From Chloroflexota bacterium (GTDB lineage Bacteria; Chloroflexota; Dehalococcoidia; Lucifugimonadales; CATQGZ01), in assembly GCA_027624995.1 (NCBI GenBank), contig JAQBTI010000191.1, positions 1-5,058 of the forward strand: 5,058 bases of DNA, read 5' to 3'. Made by a program: the position numbers and the translations under genes. Below the pieces are notes generated by a model. It had not been told where the DNA came from and made no database searches. It worked only from the letters and a program-made list of their open reading frames with translations. Of the stretch, positions 1 through 5,058 are shown piece after piece (position 1 is the first letter of the stretch; each line of letters opens with the position of its first letter).

Positions 1-56
1 ATCGACGCTGTCCGGTCCTCTCCATACGCCCCAACCTGTACTGTGACTGTGCGCCC

Positions 57-77
57 GTGGACCTAGCCCAGGTCCAC
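57..77. repeat. Perfect 8-bp inverted repeat (stem-loop 1)
   Basis: Arms GTGGACCT (57-64) and AGGTCCAC (70-77) are exact reverse complements around the 5-base spacer AGCCC. As RNA this would be a strong GC-rich hairpin; as DNA it is a dyad that could bind a dimeric regulator. No T-tract follows on the + strand (next bases CAGCAAGG), so it is not a canonical intrinsic terminator. It lies upstream of the dioxygenase gene and could belong to the end of a gene left of the window. The repeat is certain; its function is not known. Confidence 0.6.
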
Positions 78-83
78 CAGCAA

Positions 84-97
84 GGCCGATTTCGGCC
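84..97. repeat. Perfect inverted repeat (stem-loop 2)
   Basis: Arms GGCCGA (84-89) and TCGGCC (92-97) are exact reverse complements separated by TT; a realistic hairpin is GGCCG/CGGCC with the loop ATTT. It starts only 6 bases after stem-loop 1, giving two tandem hairpins within 41 bases. No U-run follows on the + strand. On the minus strand the bases after the stem read TTGCTGG, also a poor terminator tail. Confidence 0.55.
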
Positions 98-143
98 CCG
101 CCGCATCCTCCATTGTTCTGTGGCTTAGTCCGTTCCGGTCTCC

Positions 144-149
144 TATACT
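144..149 (+). promoter_or_regulatory. Possible -10 box upstream of the dioxygenase gene
   Basis: TATACT matches the sigma70 -10 consensus TATAAT at 5 of 6 positions. It would place a transcription start near 156, giving a leader of about 45 bases before the start codon at 200. There is no good -35 at 16-18 bases upstream (TGGCTT at 121-126 is poor), and no extended -10 TGN. It is suggestive only. Confidence 0.3.
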
Positions 150-189
150 GTTGAGATTCCAAAGGCAAGGTCAGGCGAGTTTCCAGCAT

Positions 190-195
190 GGAGGT
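190..195 (+). promoter_or_regulatory. Shine-Dalgarno that decides the dioxygenase start
   Basis: GGAGGT is a full match to the anti-Shine-Dalgarno complement. Its GGAGG core ends 5 bases before the ATG at 200-202. The alternative ATG at 188 overlaps this motif and has only a weak AGGCGAG (173-179) upstream. Starting at 200 gives MLTEAQLTQF, which looks like a typical PhyH-family N-terminus, so the start at 200 is preferred over 188. Confidence 0.65.
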
Positions 196-199
196 CAAG

Positions 200-1004
200 A
201 TGCTTACCGAGGCCCAGTTGACTCAGTTCGAGGTGTTCGGCTTCCTGGTGTTGAGGAGGCTGCTCACGCCCGCGGAAATCGACAGGGCAGGCGCCGATTT
301 CGACGTGGGCCTTGCCGCGGGCCCGGGAAGGCATGGAGGGAGCCGGCATACGCGGGCAGCTCAACTGGTCAAACCTGGGACCCGAGACGCCATTCCTCGC
401 CTCTCTGCTGGAGGACGAACGCTTTTTCGGCGCCGCCCAACAGATACTGGGTGAGGATGCCGTTGGCTCCTTCTCAAACGCGAACTCCTTCGACGGTGAC
501 CGGACCGAGTGGCACCCAGACGTGGTCCAACCGGACTGGAAGGGCATCAAGTTCGGCTTCTACCTGCAACCGCTGGACCGCAACTCGGGAGCGCTGAGGC
601 TCATTCCAGGTTCGCACAGAGAGCCGTTGCTGTCCGATCTCAGGAAGGTCGCGCTGAAGGAGACCAATGAGGGCACAGTGGACGGGTCCGGGCTGAGCGT
701 AGAGGAGGTCCCGGCCTTCGCGGCCGAGTCGGAGCCGGGCGACGTGGTCCTCTTCGACAACCACACCTGGCACGGCAGCTACGGCGGCGGCAAGGACCGG
801 CGGATGTGCACGCTGGGCTACTTCGCCCGCCCCAAGAACGCCTGGGAGGACGCCGCCGTCCGGTCGATGGTGGTGGCCGATGCCCGGCTTGCCGCCATGT
901 TCCCGCAACTGGCCCGTCACCCGCAGTGGATCGAGAACGCCGAGGGCGACCCGCTGCGCGGCAGATGGCTCGATACGCTGCGCCAGTGGGGTTTTATCAA
1001 GTAG
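200..1004 (+). pseudogene. PhyH-family dioxygenase gene, frameshifted (full locus)
   Basis: Two overlapping frames together make one PhyH-type protein of about 267 residues, a usual length for bacterial members. The N-terminal part (from 200; MLTEAQLTQFEVFGFLVLRR, ending ...FDVGL near 313) has the family's opening 'do not-let-go' pattern of an LT-x-Q-x-x-x-F-x-x-x-GF-x-V helix and strand. Read on in that frame it turns into low-quality sequence and stops at 452-454. The family-like sequence resumes one frame over at REGMEGAGIRGQLNW and runs to the TAG at 1002-1004. Removing one base in the G/C run at about 316-327 restores a continuous protein (…DVGLAA-[A/G]-REGMEG…). This is what the sequence shows; whether it is a true mutation, an assembly or sequencing error, or programmed +1 frameshifting cannot be settled here. 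No obvious slippery site with a slow or stop codon is present, so an indel is favoured. Confidence 0.7.
312..1004 (+). CDS. Phytanoyl-CoA dioxygenase (PhyH) family protein, catalytic part
   Basis: This frame carries the complete double-stranded beta-helix core of a non-haem Fe(II)/2-oxoglutarate oxygenase. Visible hallmarks, numbered from 312, are the HxD iron motif HPD (H68, D70; bases 513-521), the strand FYLQPLDRNSGALRLIPGSH (residues 83-102) typical of PhyH, the distal iron-ligand histidine H154 in DNHTWHGS (codon 771-773), and an arginine pair R163/R164 in KDRRMCTLGYF that probably binds the 2-oxoglutarate carboxylate. Family knowledge: such enzymes hydroxylate or otherwise oxidise small molecules with O2 and 2-oxoglutarate in the cytoplasm; the substrate here is unknown, and real phytanoyl-CoA activity should not be assumed. 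A start at 312 (TTG) or 333 (ATG) has no well-placed ribosome binding site, and the part lacks the N-terminal helix encoded at 200-313, so it is best seen as the body of the frameshifted gene. Confidence 0.8.
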   Translation: MPRAREGMEGAGIRGQLNWSNLGPETPFLASLLEDERFFGAAQQILGEDAVGSFSNANSFDGDRTEWHPDVVQPDWKGIKFGFYLQPLDRNSGALRLIPGSHREPLLSDLRKVALKETNEGTVDGSGLSVEEVPAFAAESEPGDVVLFDNHTWHGSYGGGKDRRMCTLGYFARPKNAWEDAAVRSMVVADARLAAMFPQLARHPQWIENAEGDPLRGRWLDTLRQWGFIK

Positions 1005-1054
1005 GAGCCGCTCCGAGACGGTGGGTCGTACTTTCGACCGAAGTCTAATAGTCC

Positions 1055-1070
1055 CGGCAGACGATTGCCG
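1055..1070. promoter_or_regulatory. Inverted repeat overlapping the -35: candidate operator
   Basis: Arms CGGCA (1055-1059) and TGCCG (1066-1070) are exact reverse complements around 6 bases (GACGAT). The right arm lies within the proposed -35 TTGCCG (1065-1070), a position where a bound dimer would block RNA polymerase. A 5-bp dyad can arise by chance, and the same bases could form a small hairpin at the end of the dioxygenase transcript, though no T-tract follows. Confidence 0.3.
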
Positions 1071-1093
1071 CGACACTTATTACGGATTACGAT
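1065..1093 (+). promoter_or_regulatory. Sigma70-type promoter of the ABC transporter operon
   Basis: TTGCCG (1065-1070, 4 of 6 matches to TTGACA) and TACGAT (1088-1093, 4 of 6 to TATAAT) are separated by exactly 17 bases. The predicted start is near 1100, leaving a leader of about 36 bases with the ribosome binding site AGGGAGA at 1124-1130, 5 to 6 bases before the ATG at 1136. The locally AT-richer stretch 1075-1096 stands out from the GC-rich surroundings. This supports transcription of the transporter separately from the upstream dioxygenase. Confidence 0.5.
1079..1092 (+). repeat. Tandem heptamer over the -10 region
   Basis: ATTACGG (1079-1085) is followed directly by ATTACGA (1086-1092), a 7-base direct repeat with one mismatch at the last position. 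The second copy covers most of the -10 box. It could be a tandem activator or repressor site, or chance; two copies alone do not decide. Confidence 0.3.
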
Positions 1094-1135
1094 TTGTGGT
1101 GGCTCGCAAAGCAATGACTGTCTAGGGAGAAACGA

Positions 1136-1849
1136 ATGCAAAATGGTGACCCGTCACCCGTCATCGTCGGAGAATCGGTCAGCAAGACCTACGATACCGG
1201 CAGGGTCAAGGTGGAAGCACTCCGCAGCGTGAATGTGGCGGTCAAGGCTGGCGAGATGGTGGCCGTGATGGGCCCGAGCGGCTCGGGCAAGACGACCCTG
1301 CTCAACTGTCTATCGGGGCTCGACGACATCGACTCCGGTTCCGTGCGGATCGGCGGAGTCGATCTGGCGGAGATGTCGGACGACGCCAAAACACGCTACC
1401 GCGCTACCCGGATGGGGTTTATCTTCCAGTCCTATAATCTTCTTCCAGTGCTGACTGCACAAGAGAATGTGGAGTTGCCTCTTCTCGTCTCGGGTACCAG
1501 TGCGAACGAGGCGAAGGGGAAGGCCGCCGCCGCACTGGCAACGGTTGGCCTCTCCGACTGGGCCAAACACTACCCCACAGAGCTTTCCGGAGGCCAGCAG
1601 CAGCGGGTGACAATCGCAAGGGCGCTGGTGAACGAGCCTGAGATCGTCTGGGCGGACGAGCCGACGGGCAACCTCGACAGTGCCAACTCGGGAGAGATCA
1701 TGGACCTCCTGACGCGACTTAACCGGGAGAACGGCCAGACGTTCGTGGTGGTGACGCACTCAGATGAAGTGGCGGCGCGGACACATCGTCTCATCAGCAT
1801 GAGGGATGGGGACATCGTCGATGATGGGCACGAAGTAGGGCAGTCCTAG
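1136..1849 (+). CDS. ABC transporter ATP-binding protein (LolD/MacB-type)
   Basis: This 237-residue protein is a complete ABC nucleotide-binding domain that hydrolyses ATP to power the permease encoded next to it; it acts as a dimer on the cytoplasmic face of the membrane. All motifs are present: A-loop Y19, Walker A GPSGSGKTT (46-54), Q-loop Q98 in FQSYNLLP, signature LSGGQQQR (150-157), Walker B ending VWADEPT with catalytic E175, D-loop GNLDS (178-182) and switch H208 in VVTHSD. The sequence FIFQSYNLLPVLTAQENVELP and the tight GNLDS are typical of the LolD/MacB/FtsE-like branch that pairs with FtsX-fold permeases. Length is normal for the family, with no C-terminal extension. The start is supported by AGGGAGA at 1124-1130. 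Its TAG is directly followed by the permease ATG, so the two are almost certainly co-transcribed and translationally coupled. The substrate cannot be told from the ATPase. Confidence 0.95.
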   Translation: MQNGDPSPVIVGESVSKTYDTGRVKVEALRSVNVAVKAGEMVAVMGPSGSGKTTLLNCLSGLDDIDSGSVRIGGVDLAEMSDDAKTRYRATRMGFIFQSYNLLPVLTAQENVELPLLVSGTSANEAKGKAAAALATVGLSDWAKHYPTELSGGQQQRVTIARALVNEPEIVWADEPTGNLDSANSGEIMDLLTRLNRENGQTFVVVTHSDEVAARTHRLISMRDGDIVDDGHEVGQS

Positions 1850-4800
1850 ATGGACGAGCTATTCGGCGCGCCTATGGGGGCCGTTGTCGGCGTCTTGGCG
1901 TCCATTTTCGCGGTCATCTCTCTATACCTGATCTATATCGCTCTCCGACACCCCATCCTGGTCAGAATGGCCCTCAGGAACGTTCTCAGGCGGCCGGCCA
2001 GAAGCATGCTGATCGTGATAGGACTGATGCTCGCTACGGCCATCATCTCCTCTTCCTTCACGACCGGCGACTCGATCACTTTCAGCATCAAGCAGTCGGC
2101 CATCGAGTCCCTGCGGGGTGTGGACGAGCTCATCAGAGTCGACGAGGACTCCGATGTCTGGGAGGGACAGGCCCTGCCGGATCAGTTCTCTGAGTCCATC
2201 TTCGAAGAGATAGTACATCTGCTCGATGCCGACCCAGACTTAGACGGCGTGCTGCCCGTCCTGGCCGAGGACACCGCCGTGATCAACCTGCGAACTCGCC
2301 AGTTCGAGGTGGAGGCGCTCTACACCGGCCTGGACCCGGCCCGGGCCGCTGAGTTCGAACCCGTCAAGGATCTGGATGGCCGGCTCGTGGACCTTGCCAC
2401 TTTGGCCTCGAACGAGGTCTACATCGATAGCGAGGGCGCCGAGCGGATAGGGGCGGAGGCAGGAGATGTCCTCGGGGTCCCGCTCGGCCCTGGAGAGTTG
2501 GCCCATGTAACGGTCAAGGCTGTGGTCGATGGATGGTACTCCAAGGGGACCGACACGAAGCTGGTCTTGATGGCGCCGCTGACACGGGTCCAAGAGCAGC
2601 TCGGACAAGAGGGCCGGCTCACGTTCGTCCTGCTATCGAACAGGGGCGACGAGCTCGGAGGGCTGTCGCTGACGTCCGACATCCTCGAACGATACGGCGA
2701 ACTTCCAGCCCTGACAAACGCGGGCCTCGAGGTCTTCGACCTCAAGCAGGACGTGGTCGACCTGGCCAATCAGGTCGGAAGCCTTTTCGTCTCATTCTTC
2801 ACGACGTTCGGTCTGTTCTCGATAGGGGCAGGCCTGCTGCTGATCTTCCTGATCTTCTCGATGCTGGCGGCGGAGCGGAGAAGGGAGATGGGGATGGCCA
2901 GGGCGGTTGGCATGCTGCGGCGGCATCTCGTCCGCCAGTTCGTGGCGGAAGGGGCGATCTACGGACTCGGCTCAGCAGTCGTTGGCGCCGCCGTAGGCAT
3001 CGGCCTTGGCTACCTGCTGATTCTCGCCTCGGGGGAAATCTTCTCCGATGACCCGACGGAGGATTTCTCTATCTCGGCCCACGTCGAACTCCGGAGCGTG
3101 CTGGCTTCATTCCTGATTGGCTCGATAGTGACCTACCTAACCGTCATATTCGCGTCGCGGCGGACCAGCCGCCTGAACATCGTCCGGGCAATTCGTGACA
3201 TCGCGGAGCCACAGAGTGCGGCGGGAATAAAAACGCTCATCTGGGGTGTTGTGGCCCTCCTGTTCGGAGTGTTCGTAGGTATCCTCGGGTACCAGTCGGC
3301 CCAGGCAACACTATTCGGACTGGGAGTCTCACTGGTACCGGTCGGCATCGCCCTGATACTGAGATGGCGTGGTGTGGCGCAGCGATGGGTTCTGACCGGA
3401 ACCGGGCTGTTCCTGCTGGTCTACTGGCTGCTTCCTCCAAGCGTCTACAACAACATTAGGGACGACTGGAGCCAGGACTTCTCGATCTTCTTCCTCTCCG
3501 GCGCTCTCGTAGTCACGGGAGCCGTACTCGTCACGGTAAACAACGCGCCGACCATACTGGGACTGCTGACCAACACGCTGGGCAGGATCAGGCCGCTGAC
3601 GCCGATCGTGAAATCGGCCGTCGCCTATCCGCTGCGGTTCGGTTTCCGGACCGGCCTATCGGTGGCGATGTTTGCCGTCGTGATCTTCTCAGTGGTCGTG
3701 ATGTTGACTCTCATTGAGGGGTTCAACAAGCTGTTCGAGGACCAGGAGAGGCTCGGCGGCGGCTACGACGTCATAGCTTTCGCCCAGAGCGACCTGAACC
3801 CGGTGGCAGACCTCAGCGCCGCCGTGGATGCCAACCCCGATCTGGCGTTCGTCTCCAGCGAAAACGGCATGCGGTCGGTCGGCACGTTCAGGACCTTTTT
3901 CGAGGCTGAGGCCCGCCTATCGGAGGAGACGGACGAGGCGTATCGAGACACTTCGATCACGGGGGTCGACGACGACTTCGTGGAATCCAACAAGTTTCAA
4001 ATCAAGCTCGCTACGGCCGAGTATGTCTCGGACTCGGGGTTCGACGGCGAGAGGGTGTGGAGAGACCTGAGCGAGCAGCCCGGCCTGGCGGTCGCGAACG
4101 CCTTCCTAGTCCCGACGAGGAACAACTTCAACTTCGCCATCCAGTCGGACAGCTTCGGACTGGATGGCGTCGAAGACCTGTTCCTGGAGAACGACACGAT
4201 GGACCCCGTCCTAATAACGGTCCAGGACCTGAAGAGTGGAGCGGTATTCGACCTCAAGGTGATAGCCGTACTCGACGACTTCGCATCTCAGGGGCCGCTG
4301 CCGTTCGGTATCTTCACGTCCACGAACACATTGAAGGCCGAGATCCCCCGCGACGTTGGCGCCACACAGATGTTCTTCAACGTAGAGCCTGGGACCGTGG
4401 ACCCTGCGGACAAGATAGAGGCCGCATTCTTTGAGCATGCGCTGGAAACGCTAGACGTCTCGAAGACGATTGAGGACATCCAGGCGTCTCAGCGGTCGTT
4501 CTTCAACCTGCTGATCGGCTTCATGACGCTGGGCTTGATCGTGGGGATCGCCGCCCTGGGCGTGATCAGCGCCCGCGCCGTGGTCGAACGGCGCCACCAG
4601 ATAGGCGTGATGCGGGCGATTGGATTCTCGAGACGAATGGTCCAGCTTAGCTTCCTTGCCGAATCATCGTTCATCGCCATCGTCGGCATCGGTTGGGGTG
4701 TGGCCCTGGGGTTGGGGGTGTCGGTAAACATAATCGCCGACACGCGGACGGACGAGCCGAATATCCAGTTCGTGGTGCCGTGGGCTAAGTTAGCGGTGAT

Positions 4801-4897
4801 CGTGCTTGGCGCCTACGCCTTCTCGCTGCTCACAACGTACCTGCCGTCGCGTCAGGCTGGCCGCACCGCGCCAGCCGAGGCGCTCAGGTACGAGTAG
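1850..4897 (+). CDS. Double-FtsX-domain ABC transporter permease
   Basis: This 1015-residue membrane protein is the partner of the ATPase just upstream. It has two FtsX-type halves. Half 1 has a membrane segment at about 51-70, an extracytoplasmic domain at about 72-308, then segments at about 309-339, 366-394 and 413-435. Half 2 has a segment at about 600-621, an extracytoplasmic domain at about 622-884, then segments at about 885-908, 935-962 and 976-998. Each half has the cytoplasmic coupling motif after its second segment: AERRREMGMARAVGMLRRHL (341-360) and ERRHQIGVMRAIGFSRRM (913-930), clearly related to each other. The C-terminus RTAPAEALRYE is the usual P-x-EALRYE ending of MacB-like permeases. 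Unusual additions are an N-terminal segment at about 10-31 and four hydrophobic segments at about 462-563 joining the halves, 13 in all by eye. Arginine-rich loops (32-51, 437-449) fit the positive-inside rule. YbbP-, LolC/E- and MacB-like proteins are relatives in fold; by family analogy it moves or extracts lipid-like or envelope substrates, but the actual substrate is unknown. Confidence 0.92.
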   Translation: MDELFGAPMGAVVGVLASIFAVISLYLIYIALRHPILVRMALRNVLRRPARSMLIVIGLMLATAIISSSFTTGDSITFSIKQSAIESLRGVDELIRVDEDSDVWEGQALPDQFSESIFEEIVHLLDADPDLDGVLPVLAEDTAVINLRTRQFEVEALYTGLDPARAAEFEPVKDLDGRLVDLATLASNEVYIDSEGAERIGAEAGDVLGVPLGPGELAHVTVKAVVDGWYSKGTDTKLVLMAPLTRVQEQLGQEGRLTFVLLSNRGDELGGLSLTSDILERYGELPALTNAGLEVFDLKQDVVDLANQVGSLFVSFFTTFGLFSIGAGLLLIFLIFSMLAAERRREMGMARAVGMLRRHLVRQFVAEGAIYGLGSAVVGAAVGIGLGYLLILASGEIFSDDPTEDFSISAHVELRSVLASFLIGSIVTYLTVIFASRRTSRLNIVRAIRDIAEPQSAAGIKTLIWGVVALLFGVFVGILGYQSAQATLFGLGVSLVPVGIALILRWRGVAQRWVLTGTGLFLLVYWLLPPSVYNNIRDDWSQDFSIFFLSGALVVTGAVLVTVNNAPTILGLLTNTLGRIRPLTPIVKSAVAYPLRFGFRTGLSVAMFAVVIFSVVVMLTLIEGFNKLFEDQERLGGGYDVIAFAQSDLNPVADLSAAVDANPDLAFVSSENGMRSVGTFRTFFEAEARLSEETDEAYRDTSITGVDDDFVESNKFQIKLATAEYVSDSGFDGERVWRDLSEQPGLAVANAFLVPTRNNFNFAIQSDSFGLDGVEDLFLENDTMDPVLITVQDLKSGAVFDLKVIAVLDDFASQGPLPFGIFTSTNTLKAEIPRDVGATQMFFNVEPGTVDPADKIEAAFFEHALETLDVSKTIEDIQASQRSFFNLLIGFMTLGLIVGIAALGVISARAVVERRHQIGVMRAIGFSRRMVQLSFLAESSFIAIVGIGWGVALGLGVSVNIIADTRTDEPNIQFVVPWAKLAVIVLGAYAFSLLTTYLPSRQAGRTAPAEALRYE

Positions 4898-5021
4898 TTG
4901 GCGTCGGCAGGACTCCGTTAGGTTTCGTTGTAGGTGGTCGAGTTCCGGGGGACTGTTAATGACGGACCCAAGGAATTTTCAGTCCGGCCGAGAGGTCACG
5001 TCAATAGGTGTGTAAACGACA
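4898..5021. other. Intergenic region downstream of the permease
   Basis: I see no convincing intrinsic terminator here on either strand. The best pairing is CGGAC (4963-4967) with GTCCG (4982-4986), a 5-bp stem with a long 14-base loop and no T-run. A spaced inverted repeat GAGGTC (4992-4997) / GACCTC (5031-5036) has 33 bases between its arms and is probably chance. If the operon ends here, termination is either Rho-dependent or relies on a signal I cannot recognise. Confidence 0.35.
4959..5015 (+). CDS. Doubtful 18-codon ORF after the operon
   Basis: ATG at 4959 opens a frame reading MTDPRNFQSGREVTSIGV and ending with TAA at 5013-5015. A purine-rich GGGGGA (4947-4952) sits 6 bases upstream, an acceptable ribosome binding site. 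The peptide has no membrane segment or recognisable motif. It may be chance, or the remnant of a gene start interrupted by a stop. No function can be proposed. Confidence 0.15.
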   Translation: MTDPRNFQSGREVTSIGV

Positions 5022-5058
5022 TCAGGCGGCGACCTCCTCAACGATAGCCTCGATGGCC
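5022..5058 (-). CDS. Possible C-terminal end of a convergent gene (partial)
   Basis: Read on the minus strand from the window edge, one frame gives AIEAIVEEVAA followed by a TGA stop (complement of 5022-5024). The alternation of acidic and small hydrophobic residues looks like an ordinary soluble-protein C-terminal helix, and a convergent gene would fit the end of a + strand operon. Eleven residues are far too few to assign a family, and a chance open frame is quite possible. Confidence 0.3.
   Translation of the reverse strand, partial: AIEAIVEEVAA

Noticed and set aside
1..66. + strand frame open from base 1 to TAG at 64-66, as the tail of an upstream gene
   Set aside because: Only 21 codons with an uninformative sequence, and the stop lies inside the palindrome; it cannot be told from chance.
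1..106. Minus-strand open frame from ATG at 106 through the left edge, also in frame with an ATG at 25
   Set aside because: The composition (Arg/Trp-rich) is not protein-like, it runs through both palindromes, and there is no promoter or proper spacing of the ribosome binding site.
188..454. 88-residue ORF starting at ATG 188 as an independent small protein
   Set aside because: Its first 38 or so residues (counted from 200) belong to the PhyH N-terminus, and the rest is out-of-frame readout of the PhyH core. The ATG at 188 also lacks a good ribosome binding site.
1024..1039. Hairpin GGTCG/CGACC (loop of 6) after the dioxygenase stop, extended by AGAC/GTCT at 1016-1046
   Set aside because: The inner stem is only 5 bp, the outer pair is separated by an internal loop, and no T-run follows, so I do not call it a terminator.
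474..1076. 200-residue minus-strand ORF opposite the dioxygenase
   Set aside because: It is a shadow of the PhyH core frame: arginine-rich, no recognisable domain, and the opposite strand has clear catalytic motifs.
1114..1125. Three-codon leader ORF (ATG ACT GTC TAG) before the ATPase
   Set aside because: It has no ribosome binding site and no regulatory codon run, and its stop overlaps the ATPase ribosome binding site by chance-level sequence.
2533..3051. 172-residue + strand ORF inside the permease gene
   Set aside because: Arg/Gly/Pro-rich out-of-frame translation of a convincing membrane protein; no independent support.
1..5058. CRISPR arrays, tRNA or rRNA genes, insertion sequences, toxin-antitoxin or defence genes
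   Set aside because: I saw no spaced direct-repeat array, no tRNA-like cloverleaf with a T-arm, no transposase motif and no terminal repeats; the coding space is taken by the three genes described.

Overview
The window is moderately GC-rich bacterial chromosomal DNA with ordinary gene packing. It holds a phytanoyl-CoA dioxygenase (PhyH)-family gene followed by a two-gene ABC transporter operon, all on the + strand, and possibly the 3' end of a convergent gene at the right edge. Protein style (a PhyH-like enzyme with a 'DGDRTEWHPD' iron-site segment, and a LolD/MacB-type ATPase with an over 1000-residue double-FtsX permease) suggests an uncultured environmental bacterium. A Chloroflexota/SAR202-like lineage would fit, but this is an impression from protein style, not a demonstrated assignment.

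Layout. Positions 1-199 are non-coding as far as I can see. They carry two back-to-back perfect inverted repeats (57-77 and 84-97), a possible -10 box (144-149) and a strong Shine-Dalgarno at 190-195. Positions 200-1004 encode the PhyH-family protein, but the reading frame is broken near 302-333. The N-terminal part lies in one frame and the catalytic part one frame away, as expected for a single inserted base in a G/C run, either real or a sequencing error. Positions 1005-1135 form an intergenic control region with a good sigma70-type promoter (1065-1093). An inverted repeat overlaps its -35 and a tandem heptamer overlaps its -10. Positions 1136-1849 encode the ABC ATPase, and 1850-4897 the permease, with the permease ATG directly abutting the ATPase TAG. 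Positions 4898-5058 hold no clear terminator. They contain a doubtful 18-codon ORF and a possible C-terminal tail of a minus-strand gene.

How the genes work together. The ATPase and permease very probably form one complex: two ATPase copies power a large membrane protein that probably works mechanically on lipids, lipoproteins or envelope-acting compounds, as in the LolCDE/MacB/YbbAP superfamily. The substrate cannot be read from sequence, and no periplasmic adaptor or outer-membrane partner lies in the window. Nothing ties the dioxygenase to the transporter except adjacency. The separate promoter at 1065-1093 argues that they are independent units.

I did not find a convincing new biological system. 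The points most worth a second look are the frameshifted dioxygenase with an otherwise intact active site, the layered promoter architecture, and the permease's extra membrane segments.
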